DNA of 64,000 nt, taken from positions 248,001 through 312,000 of the forward strand of contig NZ_BCNT01000004.1 in the NCBI RefSeq assembly GCF_001544075.1, in the 5' to 3' direction. The notes below the pieces were generated by a model, which saw nothing but the letters and a program-made list of their open reading frames with translations, did not search any database and had not been told where the DNA came from. Of this stretch, positions 55,516 to 64,000 are shown in pieces; position 1 is the first letter of the stretch; each line of letters opens with the position of its first letter. Position numbers and translations under genes: made by a program. The stretch is from Comamonas terrae. Lineage in GTDB: Bacteria; Pseudomonadota; Gammaproteobacteria; Burkholderiales; Burkholderiaceae_C.

Positions 55516-57095
55516 GCACGGAAAACCACGCGGAAACGCACAGGGGCGAACCCTTGCCGCCTGCTGCGCCGCCCGCGGCCGGCGAGGGCCGGAGCATCCA
55601 GTGGTGCCTGCTGTCGCACACCAATATCGGCAAGACCACGCTGACGCGCACGCTGGCCGCCGACGACGTGGGCGAGATCGAGGACGCGGCCCACATCACC
55701 AGCCGGTCCGAGCGCTACCTGCTGCAGCAAACAGAGCAAGGCGACGAACTGTGGCTGTGGGATACGCCGGGCTTCGGCGATTCCGTGCGGCTGTACGAGC
55801 GCCTGCGGCAGCACGGCAATCCGCTGGGCTGGTTCCTCTCCAACGTCTGGGACCGCTGGCGCGACCGGCCTTTCTATCTGAGCCAGCGCGCGCTGCTGGC
55901 CGCGCGCGACCATGCGGACGTGATGCTCTATCTGGTCAATGCCGCCGAAGACCCGGCCGATGCGGGCTACTGGAGTGCGGAGATGCAGATTCTGCGGTGG
56001 ATGGACAAGCCTGTCATCGTGCTGCTCAACCAGATCGGCAGCGACACCTCGCAGGCGCAGACCGAGGCCGACCTGCAGCGCTGGCGCAAGGCCACGCAAG
56101 GCTTTGCGGACACGGTGCGCGAGGTGCTGGTGCTGGATGCCTTCACGCGCAGCTGGTGGCATGAGCGGCACATGATGCAGGCGATCGCACCGCTGCTGCC
56201 GGCGGCCAAGCAGCCGGCCTACCGGCGCCTGCTGCAGGCGCGCGAACTGCAGCAGCGGCAGTGCGAGCAGCAAAGCCTGCAGGCGCTGGCGCGGCAGCTG
56301 TTGGGCACGGCAAAGCTGCAGGAAAGCCTGGACCCGGCCCAGGGCAAGCTGCTGGCCCGGGCCTGGCAATCGGTGAGCGGCAAGGTGGCGGCCACGCTGG
56401 GCGCGAAGGGGGCGGTGCAGGACGCGGACCTGCCTTCGGACCCCCGGGCCCAGGCCGCGATCCGCCAGCTGCTGCAGTCCGTGCAGCAGGCCGATGTGCA
56501 GTCCACGCAGCGCCTGCTGGAACTGCATCGGCTGGACGGGCTGGCCGCCAGCCAGATCCAGGAGCAGCTGCGCAGCCAGCTGCAGATCAGCGCGCCCGTC
56601 GACCCCAAGGCCGCCAGCCTGTGGGGCGCGCTCACGGCCGGCGCGGCCACGGGGCTGGGCGCCGATCTGGTGGCCGGCGGACTGACGCTGGGCACGGGGG
56701 CATTGCTGGGGGCCCTGGTGGGCGCCGTGACGTTTGCCGGCGCCGCCTGGGGCAGCAACAAGATGCTGGACCGCGATGCGCAGCGCTTCCAGCTCTCGGG
56801 CGAGTATCTGACGGCGCTGGCGGGCCTGGTGCTGCTCAAGTACCTGGTGATCTCCCATTTCGGCCGCGGCCGGGGGCGCTATTCGAGTCCTTCCGCGCCG
56901 CAGCGCTGGAACGAGGCGGTGCAGGCCGCCGTGGCCGCGCATGCGCCGCAGTGGTCGCAATGCTGGCAGGCCCTGCGCGCGCCGCAGCAGGGCGGCGAGG
57001 AGGGCGAGGAGAGGGTGGCCCGCCTGCTGCAGGACTGCCTGGGCCAGGTCATGGCGCAGCTATACCCTGATCTTCAGATCGAAGAAAAAGGCTGA
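55512..57095 (+). CDS. DUF3482 GTPase-like protein
   Basis: A 527-residue protein. A TRAFAC-type GTPase domain is at about 30-210: the P-loop is [11 protein letters not shown] (35-43, a Ser replacing the first Gly), the switch-II motif is DTPGFGD (84-90), and the base-recognition region reads LLNQIGSD instead of NKxD. The C-terminal part (about 310-430) has an Ala/Gly-rich hydrophobic stretch ([20 protein letters not shown]) likely to insert in a membrane. Paired by a 4-bp overlap with the DUF2868 gene. Probably a membrane-remodelling or membrane-associated GTPase, which is inference. Confidence 0.8.
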   Translation: MSTENHAETHRGEPLPPAAPPAAGEGRSIQWCLLSHTNIGKTTLTRTLAADDVGEIEDAAHITSRSERYLLQQTEQGDELWLWDTPGFGDSVRLYERLRQHGNPLGWFLSNVWDRWRDRPFYLSQRALLAARDHADVMLYLVNAAEDPADAGYWSAEMQILRWMDKPVIVLLNQIGSDTSQAQTEADLQRWRKATQGFADTVREVLVLDAFTRSWWHERHMMQAIAPLLPAAKQPAYRRLLQARELQQRQCEQQSLQALARQLLGTAKLQESLDPAQGKLLARAWQSVSGKVAATLGAKGAVQDADLPSDPRAQAAIRQLLQSVQQADVQSTQRLLELHRLDGLAASQIQEQLRSQLQISAPVDPKAASLWGALTAGAATGLGADLVAGGLTLGTGALLGALVGAVTFAGAAWGSNKMLDRDAQRFQLSGEYLTALAGLVLLKYLVISHFGRGRGRYSSPSAPQRWNEAVQAAVAAHAPQWSQCWQALRAPQQGGEEGEERVARLLQDCLGQVMAQLYPDLQIEEKG

Positions 57096-57131
57096 ATCGC
57101 CATCAAAGCCTTATTGAAAGCGCGTAGTCTG

Positions 57132-57815
57132 CTATCGTTTTGATACGGGAGCCAGCGTGGCCCGCAGCCAGCCGCTGGCATCGCTGGGCGGCACGGGCGT
57201 GATTTCCAGCGATTGCTCCACGGTGCCTATGTGCTCCAGCATCAGGGCCTTGGCCTCTTCGGTGTCGCCGCGCTCCAGCGCCGCGACGATGCGTTCGTGC
57301 TCGGCGCAGGACTGGCTGGCGCTGTGCGTGGACTGGTACAGCGTGGCCGCCAGCGTGGTGCGCGCCGTCAGGTCGCGCAGCGTGTCGGCCAGCAGCTTGT
57401 GGCCCATCTGCTCGGCCAGGCAGACATGGAAGTCCGCCAGCAGAAAGGCGCGCATGGCGTTGTCGGCGCCGGCGATCGCCTTCTGTTCCTGGGCGATGTG
57501 ACGGCGCAGCTGGGTGATGACGCGCTGCAGCGGCTTGCCGGCCTCCTGCAGGATGCCGGTCTCGATGATGCGCCGCGCCGAAAAGGCATCCTTGGCCTCG
57601 GCGGCCGAGGGCTCCACGACATACCAGCCGCGGCGCGGGCGAACTTCCACGAAGCCCCGCGCCTGTAGCTGCATCAGCGCCTCGCGCACCAGCGTGCGGC
57701 TCACTCCGAACAGGTCGGCCAGCTCCTGCTCGCCCAGGCGCTCGCCGGGGGCCAGCTTCTTGGCCAGGATGGATTCCACTACCTGATGGGCGATCTGTGT
57801 CTGGTTGCTGCTCAT
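57132..57815 (-). CDS. GntR-family regulator, FadR subfamily
   Basis: A 227-residue FadR/FCD-type regulator. The winged HTH is LGEQELADLFGVSRTLVREALMQL, and the C-terminal FCD domain has conserved His residues (ADFHVCLAEQMGH, EHERIVAALERGD) that bind a metal and a carboxylate ligand. It follows the chemoreceptor gene on the same strand by 49 bp and is probably the repressor of the dctA-chemoreceptor cassette. The likely operator is the repeat at 61100-61134. Confidence 0.9.
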   Translation of the reverse strand: MSSNQTQIAHQVVESILAKKLAPGERLGEQELADLFGVSRTLVREALMQLQARGFVEVRPRRGWYVVEPSAAEAKDAFSARRIIETGILQEAGKPLQRVITQLRRHIAQEQKAIAGADNAMRAFLLADFHVCLAEQMGHKLLADTLRDLTARTTLAATLYQSTHSASQSCAEHERIVAALERGDTEEAKALMLEHIGTVEQSLEITPVPPSDASGWLRATLAPVSKR

Positions 57816-57864
57816 GGTTCAAGATTAAGCGATGATGCGCCGCTGCGCGTAAAGTCAGGGCTTG

Positions 57865-59694
57865 CTAGTACGCCATGCTCAGTGCTCCAGGGCCGGCCTG
57901 CGGCTCCAGCGTGAAGCCTGCCACGGTGCGCGAAAGATGGTGGGCCTGCTCGTTGAGCACGGACGAGGCCGCCGTGGATTGCTCCACCAGCGCCGCGTTC
58001 TGCTGCGTGGCGTAGTCCATCTCGGCCACGGCCTGGTTGATCTGGCCGATGCCCACGCTCTGCTCGGTCAGCGTGCCGCTGATGTCCCCGATGATCTGCG
58101 CCACGCGCTGGATGCTGGAGACGATTTCCTGCATGGTGGCGCCTGCGGCATGCACGCGCTCGGTGCCGGCAGCCACGCTGCTGCCCGAGGCATCGATCAG
58201 CTCCTTGATCTCCCTGGCCGCCGTGGCGCTGCGGTGCGCGAGGCTGCGCACCTCGGAGGCCACCACGGCAAAGCCCCGGCCCTGCTCGCCGGCGCGCGCG
58301 GCCTCGACGGCCGCATTGAGCGCGAGGATGTTGGTCTGGAAGGCGATGGAGTCGATCACGCCGATGATCTCGCCGATCCTGGCCGATGCGCCCGAGATGT
58401 CGTCCATGGTGCTCACGGCCCCGGCGACCACGGCGCCGCCCCGGGTGGCCGATTCCCGTGCCGAATGCGCCAGGCGCGTGGCCTGGGCCGCGGCTTCGGC
58501 GGACTGCTTGACGTTGGCGGTGAGTTGCGAGAGCGAGGCCGCGGTCTCCTGCAGATGGCTGGCCGAGCTTTCTGTGCGATTGGACAGGTCCTGGTTGCCG
58601 GCCTTGATTTCGTCCGTGGCGGTCTTCATGGATTCGACGCCGCCGCGCACGTCCTTGAGCACGGTGCCGATCTGTTCGACGAAGGCATTGAAGGAGGAGG
58701 CGATCTGGGCCACCTCGTCCTGGCCGCTGACGGGCAGGCGCTGCGTGAGGTCGCCGCCGCCCGAGCCGATCCGGTCCATGGCGTCGCGCACCTGGGACAG
58801 GCGGCGGAAGGACTTGGCGGTCAGCGTGGCGGCCGCAGCCGCGGCAATCAGCGCCAGCAGCACGATGGCGGCGGCCAGTGTCCCGAGCACGCTGCGCAGG
58901 CCGGCCGTGGCCTCGGCCTTGTCCAGCGCCACCACCAGCAGCCAGTCCGTGCCCTGGATGGGTCGCGCCCTGAGCAGCTTGGCGGCACCGTCGAGTTCCG
59001 CTTCCAGCGGCTGGGTGGAGCCGGCCAGCGAGGCCAGCACGGCCGGCGTGAGCAGCGGCGAGATCTCGGATACCGGCTGGAGCATGCGCTTGCTGTCCGC
59101 ATGGGCCAGCACCTGGCCGTCGGCGCCGACCACAAAGCCCAGGCTGCTGGGGGTGGGATGGATGGCGGCCACCACGTCGCGCACGCCCGCGAGCGGCACG
59201 GCGCCGTTGAGCACGCCCTGCAGCGCGCCGTTGCGCAGCATGGGCGCGACGAAGGCCACGAAGGGCTGGCCTGTCGTGGAGTCGCCATAGGGCTTGGTCA
59301 CGGCCAGCTTGCCGGCCTGCACGGCGGTCTTGTACCAGGGGCGGGCCGTGGGGTCGTAGCCTGCGGCGGCCTGCGTGGTGGTCTTGAAGCTCTTGTCCTC
59401 CCAGCCCACGGTGGTCACGGGAAAGCCGCCGGCCTGCCCCAGGTGCGCGGCAAAGCCCTGCGGATCGCCATGCTCGATCACCGCCGCGGCGGCATTCACG
59501 GCCATGGCCCTGGAGGCCACCCACTGGTCGATGGCCATGGCGTTGCCGGCCGCGATGGCATCCAGGTCCTGCTCGATGGTCTGGAAGGTGCTGGCGCGCG
59601 TGATGGCATAGGTGGCCGCGCCGGTCACCGCCAGGGCGCAGACCACGGTGGCGGTGCTGATCAGGAGAATTTTGGTGCGCAGGGACTTGAGCAT
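57865..59694 (-). CDS. Methyl-accepting chemotaxis protein, dCache type
   Basis: A 609-residue chemoreceptor. Two membrane helices (about 9-29 and 275-300) flank a periplasmic double-Cache sensor (about 35-270). HAMP and the cytoplasmic signalling hairpin follow, with the tip motif [26 protein letters not shown]. No C-terminal CheR-binding pentapeptide is evident. It is cotranscribed with dctA, so it probably senses a C4-dicarboxylate or related acid, guiding cells to the transported substrate. Confidence 0.9.
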   Translation of the reverse strand: MLKSLRTKILLISTATVVCALAVTGAATYAITRASTFQTIEQDLDAIAAGNAMAIDQWVASRAMAVNAAAAVIEHGDPQGFAAHLGQAGGFPVTTVGWEDKSFKTTTQAAAGYDPTARPWYKTAVQAGKLAVTKPYGDSTTGQPFVAFVAPMLRNGALQGVLNGAVPLAGVRDVVAAIHPTPSSLGFVVGADGQVLAHADSKRMLQPVSEISPLLTPAVLASLAGSTQPLEAELDGAAKLLRARPIQGTDWLLVVALDKAEATAGLRSVLGTLAAAIVLLALIAAAAAATLTAKSFRRLSQVRDAMDRIGSGGGDLTQRLPVSGQDEVAQIASSFNAFVEQIGTVLKDVRGGVESMKTATDEIKAGNQDLSNRTESSASHLQETAASLSQLTANVKQSAEAAAQATRLAHSARESATRGGAVVAGAVSTMDDISGASARIGEIIGVIDSIAFQTNILALNAAVEAARAGEQGRGFAVVASEVRSLAHRSATAAREIKELIDASGSSVAAGTERVHAAGATMQEIVSSIQRVAQIIGDISGTLTEQSVGIGQINQAVAEMDYATQQNAALVEQSTAASSVLNEQAHHLSRTVAGFTLEPQAGPGALSMAY

Positions 59695-59792
59695 GGGAAT
59701 CGGAAACGCGTGGATATGTTCTTGAATGGGAAAAGGCGAAGCGGCATCCGGAGCCTCCCGCCCCGGATGCCGCCCGCGCTGCGCCTTAAGCT

Positions 59793-61076
59793 TCAGCCTG
59801 CATCGGCATCCTTGGGCAGGCGGCCGTCGAGCACGGCATGGGCACGCTCGCGGTCGATGTCGCCTTCCCAGGCGGCGATGGCCACGGTGGCCACGCAGTT
59901 GCCGATCAGGTTGCCCAGCGCGCGGGCGATGCCCATGAACCAGTCCACCGACAGCACCAGCACCAGGCCGATGGCGGGAATGGCGGGAATCGCATGCAGC
60001 GTGGCGGCCAGCACCACGATGGCCGAACCGGGCACGCCGTGCGCACCCTTGGAGGTGACCAGCGCGATGGCCAGGATGGTCAGCAGGTCGGCCATGCTGA
60101 TGGGCGTGTTGGTCGCCTGGGCGATGAACACGGCGGCCAGCGTGATGTAGATCGAGAACGCGTCCAGGTTGAACGAGTAGCCGGTGGGAATCACCAGGCC
60201 CACGGTGGAATCGCGCACGCCCATGTTGCGCAGCTTGGCCATGATCTGGGGCAGCACGCTGTCGGACGAGGTGGTGGCGAACACGATGGTCAGTTCTTCA
60301 CGCAGGTAGCGCAGCAGCTTGATCAGGCTGAAGCCGGACAGGCGCATCACCAGGCCCAGCACCACGAACACGAAGATCAGCACCGCCACGTAGAACAGCG
60401 CCACCAGCATGCCCAGCTGCTTGAGCGAGCCGATGCCGTACTGGCCCACGGTGAAGGCGATGGCGCCCAGCACGCCCAGCGGCGCCAGCTTGATGATGAT
60501 GCCCATGATCTTGAACAGCACCATGGACAGCGTGTCCACCAGGTCCGACACGGGCTTGCCGCGCTCGCCCAGCAGGGTCAGCGCGCAGCCGAACAGCACC
60601 GCGAACAGCAGCACCTGCAGCACGTCGCCCTTGGCGAAGGCTTCCACCACGGTGCCGGGGATGAGCTTCATCAGGAATTCCACCGTGCCGCCGCTGGTCA
60701 GCTTGTCGGCATTGCTGGCATAGGCCGCCATGGCCGAGGGATCGAGCTTGCTGGTGTCCACGTTCATGCCCACGCCGGGCTCGAACACGAAGGCCAGCAC
60801 CAGGCCCATGCCCAGCGCGATGGTGGTCAGCACCTCGAAGTAGATCAGCGACTTCACGCCCACGCGGCCCACGCGCTTGAGGTCGCCAGCGCCGGCGATG
60901 CCGTGCACGACCACGCAGAACACCAGCACGGGGATGATCATCTTGATCAGCTTGATGAAGCCGTCGCCCAGCGGCTTGAGCTTGACGGCGAACTCCGGAA
61001 CCAGGAGGCCGGCGAGCACCCCGACGATAAGGGCGATCACTACCTGCCCGAAAAGTGATTTTGCAAAACGGCGCAT
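59793..61076 (-). CDS. dctA: C4-dicarboxylate/proton symporter
   Basis: A 427-residue symporter of the dicarboxylate/amino acid:cation (DAACS) family. Signature segments are [21 protein letters not shown] and [25 protein letters not shown], with the C-terminal [29 protein letters not shown]. It imports succinate, fumarate, malate or similar acids. The length and order match DctA. A paired inverted repeat lies 24-58 bp upstream of the ATG. The chemoreceptor and GntR genes follow, making a likely operon. Confidence 0.94.
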   Translation of the reverse strand: MRRFAKSLFGQVVIALIVGVLAGLLVPEFAVKLKPLGDGFIKLIKMIIPVLVFCVVVHGIAGAGDLKRVGRVGVKSLIYFEVLTTIALGMGLVLAFVFEPGVGMNVDTSKLDPSAMAAYASNADKLTSGGTVEFLMKLIPGTVVEAFAKGDVLQVLLFAVLFGCALTLLGERGKPVSDLVDTLSMVLFKIMGIIIKLAPLGVLGAIAFTVGQYGIGSLKQLGMLVALFYVAVLIFVFVVLGLVMRLSGFSLIKLLRYLREELTIVFATTSSDSVLPQIMAKLRNMGVRDSTVGLVIPTGYSFNLDAFSIYITLAAVFIAQATNTPISMADLLTILAIALVTSKGAHGVPGSAIVVLAATLHAIPAIPAIGLVLVLSVDWFMGIARALGNLIGNCVATVAIAAWEGDIDRERAHAVLDGRLPKDADAG

Positions 61077-61099
61077 GTCTGCCTCTGCTGTTGGCTAAT

Positions 61100-61134
61100 C
61101 TTGTATGCAAGGAAATCTTGTCGTTGCATACAAG
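61100..61134. promoter_or_regulatory. Paired operator upstream of dctA
   Basis: CTTGTATGCAA (61100-61110) and TTGCATACAAG (61124-61134) are a perfect 11-bp inverted repeat with a 13-nt spacer. Each arm is itself nearly palindromic (TTGTATGCAA), the type of site bound by GntR/FadR-family dimers. Two dimers could bind here, 24 bp from the dctA start, suggesting the GntR protein at 57132 as the repressor. Confidence 0.68.
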
Positions 61135-61296
61135 AATGTAGACAAGTGGCCTGCAGAAAAACATAGGGGTTTCCTGGGCCGCGCACCGGCTTCGCGGCAA
61201 AAGAGCCTTGCCTTTTTTAGGCGGGAAATGAAATGGCGCCCTGCGTCCCCGCTGCATGGGGCCGCCGTCCCTGCGAGGAAGCGGCGGCCGGCAATG

Positions 61297-61327
61297 AAAA
61301 AAAGCCAAGGCATGTGCCTTGGCTTTT
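61297..61327 (-). terminator. Intrinsic terminator of the MHS transporter gene
   Basis: AAAAGCCAAGGCA (61300-61312) pairs with TGCCTTGGCTTTT (61315-61327). On the minus strand a T-run follows (the A-run at 61297-61303). It lies 31 bp beyond the transporter's stop. Confidence 0.9.
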
Positions 61328-61358
61328 GGCGGGTGCGGCTGCTGCCGCGGGCCGGCGC

Positions 61359-62654
61359 TCAGCTCTGCTCGTGGGCGCGGGCGTGGATGAAGAACGAGGC
61401 AATGGCGCCCAGCGCCACGCCGAACATCACGTAGAAGGCCGGCGCCATGGGCGAGCCCGTGGAGCGGATCAGCCAGGTGACGATGAACTGGGCGAAGCCC
61501 CCGAACACCATGACGGCGATGTTGTACGCCATGGACATGCCGACCGAGCGCACATGGGGCGGGAACAGCTCGGCCATGACGGTGCTGAACACGCTGAAGA
61601 ACATGGCCACGAACAGGCAGACCACGATCTGCGTGACCAGCAGCTTGTGCACCGTGGGTCCATCGGTGAGCCAGGAGTACATGGGGTAGAGCACGGCCAG
61701 GTAGCCGATCAGCGAGGCAATGGTCATGCCGCGGCGGCCGATGCGGTCGGACAGCGCGCCCATGAACGGCATCAGCACCACCATCAGCGCCGCGCCCGCC
61801 ATCTGCACGAGGAAGGCGTCGTGTATGGGCAGCTTGAGCGTCACCGTGGAGTAGGTCACGAGGTAGGTGAAGGTGATGTAGATGGAGACCGTGGCCGTCA
61901 CCACCAGGCCCATGCCCACCAGGGTCTCGCGCGCATGGGTGCGCAGCATTTCCAGCAGGCCCATCTGGCGCACCTTGCCGCTTTGCTGCTCCGCCTGCAG
62001 CTGCTTGAAGACCTCGGGCTCCTCCACGTGGCGGCGGATGTAGATGGCCACCGGCACGATGAGCAGGCCCACGGCGAACGGCAGGCGCCAGGCCCAGCCC
62101 ATGAGCTGCTCCTGCGTGAACAGCTCGGTGATCAGCGTGCCCGTGGCCGCGCCGATCAAGAGGGCCAGCATCTGGCCCGTCATCTGCCAGGAGCCGTAGA
62201 AGCCGCGCTTGCCGGGCGGCGCCAGCTCGATCAGCAGCGCCGTGGAGGTGCCGAATTCGCCGCCGGCCGCAAAGCCCTGCAGCAGGCGGGCCAGCACGAT
62301 GAACAGCGGCGCCAGGATGCCCACGGCCGCATAGGTCGGCGCCAGGGTGATCAGTGCGATGGCCACGGCCATCAGCATGGTCACCAGCACCATGGCGGCC
62401 TTGCGGCCCTTGCGGTCGCCGTACAGGCCCAGCAGGATGCCGCCCACCGGACGCATGAAAAAGCCCACGCCGAACACGGCCGTGGTCATCAGGATCTGGT
62501 TGATGTTGTCGTCCGGATTGTCGGGATTGCTGGGGAAGAACAGCTTGGCCACGATGGGTGTCATGAAGGCGAAGACCAGGAAGTCATACCACTCCAGGGC
62601 ATTGCCAATCACGGCGGCAACGATGTTGCGCTTCGATACGGTGTGCGTTGTCAC
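61359..62654 (-). CDS. MFS transporter, metabolite:H+ symporter (MHS) family
   Basis: A 431-residue major facilitator with 12 helices. The MHS hallmarks are visible: IVAAVIGNALEWYDFLVFAF near the N terminus, GDRKGRK between helices 2 and 3, GFAAGGEFGTSTALLIE in helix 4, and HVRSVGMSMAYN. MHS members (ProP, KgtP, citrate carriers) import carboxylates or osmolytes; the substrate here is not predictable. The GTG at 62654 with AGGA about 11 bp upstream is chosen; the longer TTG start is less likely. It is divergent from argE. Confidence 0.88.
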   Translation of the reverse strand: MTTHTVSKRNIVAAVIGNALEWYDFLVFAFMTPIVAKLFFPSNPDNPDDNINQILMTTAVFGVGFFMRPVGGILLGLYGDRKGRKAAMVLVTMLMAVAIALITLAPTYAAVGILAPLFIVLARLLQGFAAGGEFGTSTALLIELAPPGKRGFYGSWQMTGQMLALLIGAATGTLITELFTQEQLMGWAWRLPFAVGLLIVPVAIYIRRHVEEPEVFKQLQAEQQSGKVRQMGLLEMLRTHARETLVGMGLVVTATVSIYITFTYLVTYSTVTLKLPIHDAFLVQMAGAALMVVLMPFMGALSDRIGRRGMTIASLIGYLAVLYPMYSWLTDGPTVHKLLVTQIVVCLFVAMFFSVFSTVMAELFPPHVRSVGMSMAYNIAVMVFGGFAQFIVTWLIRSTGSPMAPAFYVMFGVALGAIASFFIHARAHEQS

Positions 62655-62834
62655 TTGGGTTGTCCTGTTGAAAGGGGCGCGGAGGCGGGACCGCAAAGGC
62701 CGACAGCCAGTATGGTGGCCTTTGCGTTTGCCTTACAGCATAGGTGAGAGCACTTACACTTTTCATAAGCACTGACCGCAGCGGCGCCGCCGGCTTCCCG
62801 CCCATCAGGAAGGTGCAGGATTCAGAGAACGAAC

Positions 62835-63995
62835 ATGACTTGGATGAACACCCGCCAATGGCTGGAGAAACTGGTGTCCTTCGACACCACCAGCCGCAAT
62901 TCCAACCTGGCCCTGATCGAATGCGTGCGCGATGCGCTGGCCACCCAGGGCATACAGGCCGAGCTCATGCGCTCGCCCGATGGCGACAAGGCCAATCTGT
63001 TCGCCACCCTGCCTGCGCAGGACGGCAGCACCGAAGGCGGCATCGTGCTCTCGGGCCACACCGACGTGGTGCCCGTGGACGGCCAGCAGTGGGACACCGA
63101 CCCGTTCACCCTGGTGGAGCGCGAAGCGCGCCTGTACGGTCGCGGCAGCTGCGACATGAAGGGCTTCATCGCCGCCTCGCTGGCGCTGGTGCCCGAGTTC
63201 CTGGCCATGCCGCGCGCCAAGCCCATCCACCTGGCCTTTTCCTATGATGAGGAAGTTGGCTGCGCGGGCGCGCCCGTGATGATCAACGCGCTCAAGCTGC
63301 GCGGCGCGAAGTTCGACGGCTGTGTCGTGGGAGAGCCCACGAGCATGCAGGTGGTGGTGGCGCACAAGGGCATCAACCTGTACCGCTGCCGCGTCCACGG
63401 CAAGGCCGCGCATTCCTCGCTGACGCCGCGCGGCAGCAATGCCATCGAGTATGCGGCGCGCCTGATCTGCCGCATCCGCGACATCGCCGACCACTTCAAG
63501 GCGCACGGCCCGTACGACGAGTTCTACGACGTGCCCTTCACCACCATGACGACCAACCAGATCCAGGGCGGCATTGCGGTGAATACCATTCCCGAGTTCT
63601 GCGAATTCGCCTACGAGTTCCGCAACCTGCCGGGCATGTCGGTGGACGGCATCCAGAGCCAGGTCGAGGCCTATGTGCGCGAAGAGCTGCTGCCGCGCAT
63701 GCGCAGCGAATATGCCGAGGCGCGCATCGATATCGAGGCCGGTGCCAGCGCGCCGGCCCTCGAGGCTTCGGAAGAGGCCGCCATCACCCAGCTGGTGCGC
63801 GCGCTGACGGCCGACCAGGACAAGCGCAAGGTGGCCTATGGCACCGAGGCCGGCCTGTTCCACAACGCCGGCATTCCCACCGTGGTCTGCGGCCCGGGTT
63901 CCATCGAGCAGGCCCACAAGCCCAACGAATTCGTGGAGCTGTCCCAGCTCGATGCCTGCGAGCGCTTCCTGCGCAAGCTGGGCCGGTCGCTGTAG
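62835..63995 (+). CDS. argE: Acetylornithine deacetylase
   Basis: A 386-residue M20 metallopeptidase-family enzyme. Dinuclear zinc ligands are in SGHTDVVPV (His, with the catalytic Asp), GRGSCDMKG (Asp), SYDEEVGC (catalytic Glu-Glu), VVGEPTS (Glu) and HKPNEFV (His). The length and sequence fit ArgE, which frees ornithine from N-acetylornithine in arginine synthesis. A related succinyl-diaminopimelate desuccinylase is less likely by motif pattern. The gene is complete, ending 5 bases before the window edge. Confidence 0.9.
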   Translation: MTWMNTRQWLEKLVSFDTTSRNSNLALIECVRDALATQGIQAELMRSPDGDKANLFATLPAQDGSTEGGIVLSGHTDVVPVDGQQWDTDPFTLVEREARLYGRGSCDMKGFIAASLALVPEFLAMPRAKPIHLAFSYDEEVGCAGAPVMINALKLRGAKFDGCVVGEPTSMQVVVAHKGINLYRCRVHGKAAHSSLTPRGSNAIEYAARLICRIRDIADHFKAHGPYDEFYDVPFTTMTTNQIQGGIAVNTIPEFCEFAYEFRNLPGMSVDGIQSQVEAYVREELLPRMRSEYAEARIDIEAGASAPALEASEEAAITQLVRALTADQDKRKVAYGTEAGLFHNAGIPTVVCGPGSIEQAHKPNEFVELSQLDACERFLRKLGRSL

Positions 63996-64000
63996 ACCTG

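Overview
The window is GC-rich, densely packed bacterial chromosome. Gene content and style suggest a betaproteobacterium of the family Comamonadaceae, with Delftia or Comamonas as my best guess. The clues are two periplasmic Bug-type binding proteins inside a catabolic operon, a MetH without its homocysteine domain behind an SAH riboswitch, GTP-dependent PEP carboxykinase, and family-type intergenic repeats. No marker gene such as 16S rRNA is present, so the genus is an inference. I see no prophage, transposase, integrase or CRISPR array.

Layout. 1-6.3 kb: end of an acetoacetyl-CoA synthetase gene, a periplasm-sensing diguanylate cyclase, an enoyl-CoA hydratase, the minCDE division-site operon with a terminator, and glutathione reductase. 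6.3-18.5 kb (all minus strand): a flavin reductase and a DnaQ-like exonuclease, then a homoprotocatechuate (3,4-dihydroxyphenylacetate) meta-cleavage cluster transcribed hpaG1-hpaG2-bug-hpaE-bug-hpaD-hpaF-hpaH-gabD-hpaI, ending with hpaR. It can take homoprotocatechuate to pyruvate and succinate. The monooxygenase that makes homoprotocatechuate (HpaBC) is not in the window. A near-palindrome just upstream of hpaG1 is the likely HpaR operator.

18.6-34 kb: D-amino acid dehydrogenase facing an ArgP-like regulator, a universal stress protein, a metallophosphoesterase, LysR and AraC regulators, PEP carboxykinase with a FadR/GntR-type palindrome at its promoter, a 47-residue membrane peptide, threonine ammonia-lyase, an M48 protease, an EamA transporter, an AmpG-like permease and an OmpR/EnvZ-type two-component system. 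34-38.5 kb: four surface-polysaccharide genes on alternating strands (O-antigen ligase, GT25, GT4, capsule-type glycosyltransferase). 38.5-46 kb: CHCC zinc-finger protein, ilvE, radA, an initiator tRNA, glutamate dehydrogenase, a fumarylacetoacetase-fold protein and a PPK2 polyphosphate kinase.

46-64 kb: a LysR regulator divergent from a PACE-family efflux pump, a small secreted protein, metH under an SAH riboswitch with a hairpin over its ribosome binding site, a lipoprotein glycerophosphodiesterase, a lone trpB, a DUF2868/DUF3482 membrane-GTPase pair, a dctA-chemoreceptor-GntR cassette with a paired operator, an MHS-type transporter and argE.

Three families of intergenic repeats run through the window. 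One is a hairpin element found directly after the stop codons of minus-strand genes (five copies, three inside the hpa cluster). The second is a roughly 80-bp element with terminal inverted repeats. The third is an 18-bp REP-like motif.
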